Shown: positions 17,352 through 21,889 of the stretch, piece by piece
Layout: each line of letters starts with the position of its first letter
How positions within the stretch are numbered: the stretch's first letter is position 1
From: an archaeon
Lineage (GTDB): Archaea; Asgardarchaeota; Hermodarchaeia; Hermodarchaeales; Hermodarchaeaceae
Assembly (NCBI GenBank): GCA_016550425.1
Contig: JABXGS010000254.1
Span: forward strand, 1-21,889
Reading direction: 5' to 3'
DNA length: 21,889 nt
Notes under the pieces: generated by a model
Databases searched by the model: none
What the model was told of the DNA's origin: nothing
Seen by the model: only the letters and a program-made list of their open reading frames with translations
Program-made: the position numbers and the translations under genes

Positions 17352-17374
17352 TCCTCCCTCGTTTTCTTTTATCT
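17352..17374 (+). terminator. Pyrimidine-rich terminator after DUF389 gene
   Basis: The run CCTCCCTCGTTTTCTTTTAT about 35 bp after the DUF389 stop is the T-rich type used in archaeal intrinsic termination. It fits a boundary between this gene and the ECF operon. Confidence 0.35.
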
Positions 17375-17391
17375 TAACATCGAAGCGTAAT

Positions 17392-17414
17392 GCTTAAGTG
17401 ACTCTAGCTTGAGC
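17392..17414 (+). repeat. Imperfect inverted repeat before ECF operon
   Basis: GCTTAAG and CTTGAGC form a 7-bp stem with one G-U type pair and a 9-nt loop. It lies 7 bp before the stronger palindrome at 17422 and may be part of the same control region. Confidence 0.3.
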
Positions 17415-17421
17415 AACATAC

Positions 17422-17443
17422 GATATGCACATTTGTGCATATC
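17422..17443. promoter_or_regulatory. Perfect 10-bp palindrome upstream of ECF operon
   Basis: GATATGCACA-TT-TGTGCATATC is a perfect 10-bp inverted repeat with a 2-bp centre, ending 35 bp before the first gene of the operon. The tiny centre favours a dimeric repressor operator over an RNA hairpin loop. It probably overlaps or follows the transcription start. The regulator is not visible in the window. Confidence 0.6.
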
Positions 17444-17478
17444 TTTGCTCTATCCTCTAAGTACTAAGGGTTTCAATC

Positions 17479-19077
17479 ATGTCAGAATCTAATCAGAATC
17501 TCAAATACGGTTTAGTCATTGTTCTCGTAGCCATTATTGCCGCGGCTAGCGCTATCGTTGGAATTAGCGTCCTAACATCTCCGCCCCCGTTTCAACCGCC
17601 AGCTGCAGAAGTTGATATCCAGGTAATCAATGGAGAAACCACACTCTATCTCAATTACTCGACGCTCCTCACCTTACCCTCCACAGAAGGCATTTCTTCT
17701 TATCAGAATCAATTTGAAAATTGGCGAGGTGGAGGAAACTATGCTGGCACGACATTAGCCTCAATCGTTGAACTTGTTGGCGGAATAGATTCGAATGATG
17801 TAATCCGGGTCAATGCTACCGATGGGTATACCCAATATTTTGCTCATTACAACCTTTATCCGAATGCAACCTTTGCGGCGGTGCAAGGTGAGTTGATACT
17901 AGCTTATTCGTTTAATGACACCACTCCAACGGATTGGGAGGATGGACCCCGAATTGCATTTCTAACACCAGATGGGGCTTATAGCAATGATGATGCCAAT
18001 CAGACAACTCACATATCTTGGTTTGTTGGGAGTGCGGGGGCGCGTTGGGTTTCTAATGTGGCTTCAATCGAAGTGCTTCAAGATACTTACATCGGCGGCT
18101 CCATACACTTCACCATAATTGATGGTACTGAAGAGCACACGATGTATCTGGTGGATCTTGCCTTGATGGATAGTCTTGAAGGCTTTTCAGCTTACCAGAA
18201 ACAAACCGGGACTTGGGGTGGTAATGGCACATATGTGGGTGTTCCGCTATTAGACGTCATTAAATCAGTAACAAACGTTGATGCTAACGATATAATTCGT
18301 GTGAACGCGACGGACGACTATTCTCAGGACTTTGCCTATTACAACCTTTATCCGAATGCGACCTTTGCGGCGGTGCAAGGTGAGTTGATACTAGCTTATT
18401 CGTTTAATGACACTTTACCCACTGCTTGGAGTCAGGGACCGCGTCTTGCCTTTCTAACACCAGATGGGGCTTATAGCAATGATGATGCCAATCAGACAAC
18501 TCACATATCTTGGTTTGTTGGGAGTGCGGGGGCGCGTTGGGTTTCTAATGTGGCTTCAATCGAAATTCTTGCTGATTTATACATTGATGGGTATCTGAAA
18601 ATTATCGATGGTACAGAAGAGTACACAGTGTATCTGGTGGATCTTGCCTTGATGGATAGTCTTGAAGGCTATTCTGCCTATCAAGGATTATCAGGGAATT
18701 GGAGGGGTAATGGTACATACTTGGGTGTTGCGTTATCAGTCATTCTTGAATTAATAACAACAATCGATGATGATGACGTTGTTAATGTGAGTGCGAATGA
18801 TGGATACCATCAATTATTTGCTTATTATAATCTCTATCCCAACAGCTCGATAAAGGCAATTCAAGGGGATCTCATTCTAGCATATGGCTACAACGGTGTA
18901 ATAGTTCCTCAATGGGTAGATGGGCTACGTCTAGCCTTTCTAGCACCGGATGGAGGTTATAGTAATGATGATGCAAGTCAAACCACACATCCCCTTTGGT
19001 ATTCAGGGTCTGGGAGTGCCCGTTGGGTAAAAAATGTCTGCACAATTGAAATTATTCGAGATAGTTTCCCTCCGTAG
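17479..19077 (+). CDS. Membrane-anchored protein with three molybdopterin-fold-like domains
   Basis: The 532-residue protein has one N-terminal membrane segment (about 10-32), a proline-rich linker (PPPFQPPAA), and three tandem extracellular domains at about 44-205, 208-369 and 370-532. Each has a Y-x-G-V-x-L-x-x-[VI] strand, an N-A-x-D-x-Y turn, an LILAYxxN strand, a GxRLAFLxPDG segment and a final ARWVxNVxxIEI. This order matches the oxidoreductase molybdopterin-binding (sulfite-oxidase-like) fold. The cysteine that ligates molybdenum in true enzymes is absent, so catalysis is unlikely. Many N-x-S/T sites fit an N-glycosylated exterior protein. It is first in the ECF transporter operon, 21 bp before the S-component gene. 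I infer a substrate-capturing role. A weak AAGGG precedes the ATG. Confidence 0.8.
   Translation: MSESNQNLKYGLVIVLVAIIAAASAIVGISVLTSPPPFQPPAAEVDIQVINGETTLYLNYSTLLTLPSTEGISSYQNQFENWRGGGNYAGTTLASIVELVGGIDSNDVIRVNATDGYTQYFAHYNLYPNATFAAVQGELILAYSFNDTTPTDWEDGPRIAFLTPDGAYSNDDANQTTHISWFVGSAGARWVSNVASIEVLQDTYIGGSIHFTIIDGTEEHTMYLVDLALMDSLEGFSAYQKQTGTWGGNGTYVGVPLLDVIKSVTNVDANDIIRVNATDDYSQDFAYYNLYPNATFAAVQGELILAYSFNDTLPTAWSQGPRLAFLTPDGAYSNDDANQTTHISWFVGSAGARWVSNVASIEILADLYIDGYLKIIDGTEEYTVYLVDLALMDSLEGYSAYQGLSGNWRGNGTYLGVALSVILELITTIDDDDVVNVSANDGYHQLFAYYNLYPNSSIKAIQGDLILAYGYNGVIVPQWVDGLRLAFLAPDGGYSNDDASQTTHPLWYSGSGSARWVKNVCTIEIIRDSFPP
17846..18564 (+). repeat. 492-bp-period direct repeat with near-identical blocks
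   Basis: Within the triple-domain gene, 17846-17922 matches 18338-18414 with one or so mismatch, and 17959-18072 matches 18451-18564 over 114 bp with no difference seen. Both are offset by exactly 492 bp (164 codons). The sequence between the blocks has diverged, which suggests recent conversion or recombination between domains 1 and 2. A separate 41-bp identity, 18144-18184 with 18630-18670, links domains 2 and 3. Confidence 0.9.
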
Positions 19078-19098
19078 CTAACTATATACGGTGATAAA

Positions 19099-20154
19099 AT
19101 GGCCAGTAACCATTTTTCCTATTATTTTGGGACACGCGATTTAGTTACTATTGCAGTACTAAGTGCGCTTGGTGGTGCCTTGAGCACCTTTGTTGGTTAT
19201 CTAGGGCTTCTTTTGAATACTGCCATCGGAACCCCATTCGGGGCTGGACAGTTTCTTAGTGGCCTCCATGTCTTTTGGATTATATTAGCGATGGGACTTA
19301 TCCGAAAAACAGGAGCAGCAACTGCCACAGGCCTCCTAAAAGGCTTTGTTGAATTGTTCACTGGAAGTGCTCACGGACTAATCGTTGTTTTAGTCAGCCT
19401 TATTCAAGGAATCATAATAGACGTCGGATTCTATGCAATTGGTCAACGAGATTCATTAGCGATGTGGGCTATCATAGGAGGATTTGCTTCCGCCTCCAAC
19501 GTCGTTGTGTTTCAGCTCTTCTTCTTTTCTGGGGCACCTCTGATATTCCTCGCGCTTTTGCTTATACTTGCATTTTCATCAGGCATCATTTTTAGTGGCT
19601 ACTTCGGTCATGCAACTACTAAACTAGTGCTAGAATCCAGTATCTATCGCTCCTCAATAAATGGGCTTCGTGAAAAAACTAAAGGATCAATTTGGCAACG
19701 TCTTGGACCGTATAGGCTTTCTGCTCTTATTTTTCTCATTGTAATTACATTCGGTGTTAGCCTTTATGCTGTATTTGTATGGCGCCCTGCTATTGATCCT
19801 CTAAGTTGTGATGTTGTTGGACAAGTGGCACAACCATTTCGATTTTCGTACTTTGCATACGTTGATCAAGAGGTTACCTTCGAAGCTCAACTCATCGGTT
19901 CTGTAACCCAACTTCCCCCTCAGAATTACACCGGAATCCCACTCGCTTTAATTCTCGCCGATGCTCAGCCTTATAATTCCTCCAACACCCTTCAGGTACT
20001 AGCTTCAGATGGATATAGTGCGACGTTTTCCCTCGATGATATATTGAACGATGAAGAAATTATCCTAGTAGTTGAGGATGGACTCCGGCTTGTGGCGAAG
20101 AATTTTCCCGGATGGTATTGGGTAGAAAAGGTTGTCAGCCTTGTCATCTCCTAA
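19099..20154 (+). CDS. ECF S-component fused to molybdopterin-fold-like domain
   Basis: The 351-residue protein starts with a hydrophobic region of about six helices (about 14-185) that resembles ECF substrate-binding S-components of the YkoE/ThiW type. Examples are RDLVTIAVLSALGGALSTF, IRKTGAATATGLLKGFVELF and GSAHGLIVVLVSLIQGIIIDVGF. A basic loop and another helix (about 210-232) follow. The last 115 residues carry YTGIPLALILADA, LQVLASDGYSATFSLDDIL and GWYWVEKVVSLVI, the same fold as the three domains of the preceding gene. GGTGA lies just before ATG 19099. Its stop overlaps the start of the ATPase gene. YkoE relatives are linked to thiamine-precursor uptake, but the ligand here cannot be read from sequence. 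Confidence 0.78.
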   Translation: MASNHFSYYFGTRDLVTIAVLSALGGALSTFVGYLGLLLNTAIGTPFGAGQFLSGLHVFWIILAMGLIRKTGAATATGLLKGFVELFTGSAHGLIVVLVSLIQGIIIDVGFYAIGQRDSLAMWAIIGGFASASNVVVFQLFFFSGAPLIFLALLLILAFSSGIIFSGYFGHATTKLVLESSIYRSSINGLREKTKGSIWQRLGPYRLSALIFLIVITFGVSLYAVFVWRPAIDPLSCDVVGQVAQPFRFSYFAYVDQEVTFEAQLIGSVTQLPPQNYTGIPLALILADAQPYNSSNTLQVLASDGYSATFSLDDILNDEEIILVVEDGLRLVAKNFPGWYWVEKVVSLVIS

Positions 20155-21718
20155 CTCTCTCTCCGCTTCACCTGCTCCCTGTATACAGGTATCAAACCTT
20201 ACCTACGCCTATGAAGGATCCGATGAACCAGCCCTCCAAGACATTAATTTCGAAGTTCACTCAGGTGAATTCATCATTATAGCCGGACCGAGTGGCAGTG
20301 GAAAAAGCACCCTTGCACGCTGTCTCACCGGATTTATTCCAACGGAGTATCCAGGAACCTTTGAAGGCTCCATTATCATAGCAGGTCATGATACTCAAAG
20401 CCACTCAATACGTCATTTAGCTCGTTCAATTAGTCTCATCCAACAAGATCCTGACAGCCAACTGGTTACTCTTCAAGTTACTAATGAAGTCGCCTTTGGT
20501 CTAGAAAACTTCCAATTCCCTCCAAAACAAATTCAGGCACAACTTCAATGGGCACTCACGACAGTGAATGCACAAAATCTCTACCAACGCAATACTCACA
20601 CTCTTTCAGGAGGAGAAAAACAAAAAGTCGTGATCGCATCATTTCTCGGACTTGGCTCCCCAATCTTAATCTTTGATGAACCAACAGCACGACTTGATCC
20701 ACAAACCACAAGCGAAGTCATCAAAGCAATGACTACATTGCACAAACAAGGAATCACGATTCTGGTTATCGAACACCGAATCCAGCCTTTCCTCTCTTTA
20801 GCTTCCCGTTTTATCCTGCTGAACAAAGGTTCTATTTGTTATGATAACACACCAAATCAACTTTCGATCCATCCCACGATCTTGACGGAATTGGGCTTAG
20901 CATTAAATCTTTCAATCTATTCTGACCCAACCACAAGCTCATCGCAGTATGAACAAGATATGTTACATATCCATCAACTGAATTTTTCATATCCCCACAT
21001 CGAGGAAGAATCCGCTCTAAAACCAGCCTTACAAAATATAACATTCTCAGTGCCACCTGGGGAAATTATTGCGCTTATGGGAGCAAATGGTTCAGGAAAA
21101 TCCACTCTCTTACTCCAAATTATGGGATTACTCAGACCCGATTCAGGCTCAATATCTCTTCAAGGTCACACAATTCATAATCAGTTAGCTTCACAACTAG
21201 CTCGTAGTATTGGCTTTGTCTTCCAGAACCCGATTCACCAATTATTTGCTCCCACAGTACAGGAGGAGGTACTTCTAGCCTCAAAACACCTTGGTTTTCC
21301 AGAACCGCAATTAGCTCAGGAGCGTGCAATGGAACTACTGAAACTCTTTGGGTTACATGCATACCGGGACCAATCGCCTTACACACTGAGTCTTGGTGAA
21401 CAGCGGCGGCTTACGATTGCCTCTATCCTCCTTCATCAGCCAAAGCTTCTATTGCTCGATGAACCTTTCATCGGGCAAGACTATCGAAATGTCCATAATC
21501 TGATGACAGTTGTTCGGAAAGAAGTAGCTCAAGGAACTGCTGTTCTCCTGGCAACCCATGATACCGCAATTGCTAAGCAATATTGTCACCGCCTTCTTTT
21601 CCTCTTCGAAGGGCGCCTTCTACTTGATGCTCCAATAAAACAAGGTCTAGAATACATTGCGCAAGTCGAAGCCACAGCCGATTGGCCGGAATCGCAAATC
21701 ACAGAGGAGGTATCTTAA
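20132..21718 (+). CDS. Double ATPase of ECF transporter (EcfA1-EcfA2 fusion)
   Basis: The 528-residue protein contains two complete ABC ATPase domains. Domain 1 has Walker A GPSGSGKST (about 52-60), Q-loop QQDPDSQLV, signature LSGGEKQK (about 158) and Walker B ILIFDEPTARLDP. Domain 2 has Walker A GANGSGKST (about 316-324), Q-loop FQNPIHQLFAPT, a variant signature LSLGEQRR (about 418) and Walker B LLLLDEPF. The Q-loop and early E-E-V segments (TNEVAFGL, VQEEVLLA) are typical of ECF/CbiO ATPases. No ATG lies near the N-terminus; the start is TTG at 20132 or 20141, both overlapping the S-component end, so translation is coupled. It powers the transporter formed with the S-component and EcfT. Confidence 0.92.
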   Translation: MSALSSPNSLSASPAPCIQVSNLTYAYEGSDEPALQDINFEVHSGEFIIIAGPSGSGKSTLARCLTGFIPTEYPGTFEGSIIIAGHDTQSHSIRHLARSISLIQQDPDSQLVTLQVTNEVAFGLENFQFPPKQIQAQLQWALTTVNAQNLYQRNTHTLSGGEKQKVVIASFLGLGSPILIFDEPTARLDPQTTSEVIKAMTTLHKQGITILVIEHRIQPFLSLASRFILLNKGSICYDNTPNQLSIHPTILTELGLALNLSIYSDPTTSSSQYEQDMLHIHQLNFSYPHIEEESALKPALQNITFSVPPGEIIALMGANGSGKSTLLLQIMGLLRPDSGSISLQGHTIHNQLASQLARSIGFVFQNPIHQLFAPTVQEEVLLASKHLGFPEPQLAQERAMELLKLFGLHAYRDQSPYTLSLGEQRRLTIASILLHQPKLLLLDEPFIGQDYRNVHNLMTVVRKEVAQGTAVLLATHDTAIAKQYCHRLLFLFEGRLLLDAPIKQGLEYIAQVEATADWPESQITEEVS

Positions 21719-21719
21719 A

Positions 21720-21889
21720 GTGAAAATGCGAACCTCGTCTTTCGGGTATCTACAGCGAAAGTCGTTTGTTCATCGACTCAATCCGTTAACAAAATTCCTT
21801 ATACTGATTTTACTTGTTATACTAACAGTAACCTTAGTCTCTGATATTGTATCCCTGTGTATCTTTGGCTTCATACTCCTTGCGTATGT
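21720..21889 (+). CDS. EcfT-like transmembrane coupling protein (cut by window edge)
   Basis: The last 170 bp encode 56 residues starting at GTG 21720, nine bases after a strong GAGGAGG that lies inside the end of the ATPase gene. The sequence has the FVHRLNPLTKFLILILL pattern, which is the N-terminal H-x-L-[DN]-P-x-T-K mark of EcfT/CbiQ coupling proteins, followed by two hydrophobic segments. It would join the S-component and ATPases into the ECF complex. An ATG at 21726 is possible but too far from the ribosome site. The rest of the gene lies beyond the window. Confidence 0.85.
   Translation, partial: MKMRTSSFGYLQRKSFVHRLNPLTKFLILILLVILTVTLVSDIVSLCIFGFILLAY

Noticed and set aside
17321..17478. 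TPP riboswitch upstream of the possible thiamine-related transporter
   Set aside because: The conserved CUGAGA-type core of the TPP aptamer is not present; only inverted repeats were found.
17846..18670. Repeats as a CRISPR array or insertion element
   Set aside because: The repeats are in frame, about 490 bp apart, and encode repeated protein domains; no spacers, terminal inverted repeats or transposase were seen.

Overview
The window looks archaeal. It carries the tetrahydromethanopterin (H4MPT) C1 branch as separate genes: methenyl-H4MPT cyclohydrolase, formyl-MFR:H4MPT formyltransferase, and formylmethanofuran dehydrogenase subunits A and C. It also has A/T-rich TATA-like promoter elements, many starts preceded by GAGGTG-type Shine-Dalgarno sites, a TRASH-domain metal regulator and a DUF389 membrane protein. 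No methyl-coenzyme M reductase or other methanogenesis-specific gene is visible. The host is therefore as likely to be a Wood-Ljungdahl archaeon (for example Thorarchaeota-like Asgard or Bathyarchaeia) as a methanogen. I cannot fix the lineage from the sequence alone.

Layout. (1) 1-2616: mch (cut by the window edge) and fwdC run leftward as an overlapping pair, and ftr is divergent. (2) 2771-5335: a soluble-looking histidine kinase with five PAS domains. (3) 5356-8551: a heavy-metal cluster with a 47-residue YHS-domain gene (leftward), and divergently a PadR-type regulator ending in a TRASH metal-sensing domain followed by a Cu(I)-type P1B ATPase. The shared intergenic region has one AT-rich core flanked by two palindromes. 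(4) 8819-9184: a stand-alone receiver domain. (5) 9190-10048: a leftward overlapping pair of unknown genes, one soluble and one with four membrane segments. (6) 10177-11052: a metallo-beta-lactamase-fold hydrolase. (7) 11068-14301: a 1077-residue protein with an N-terminal GNAT acetyltransferase domain and about 900 residues of beta-rich modules. (8) 14407-16146: fwdA, about 12 kb from the other C1 genes. (9) 16310-17320: the DUF389 membrane protein.

(10) 17479 to the window end is the most unusual region: an apparent operon for an energy-coupling-factor (ECF) transporter. Its first gene is a membrane-anchored extracellular protein made of three tandem domains that resemble the oxidoreductase molybdopterin-binding fold but lack the metal-ligating cysteine. 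The second is an S-component-like membrane protein with one more copy of that fold at its C-terminus. Then come a double ATPase and the start of an EcfT-like permease. A perfect 10-bp inverted repeat lies 35 bp before the first gene. The layout suggests that the fold has been recruited as an extracytoplasmic ligand-binding module for an ECF importer.

Most genes fall in short units with small gaps or overlaps. I see no rRNA, tRNA, CRISPR array, insertion sequence or phage gene.
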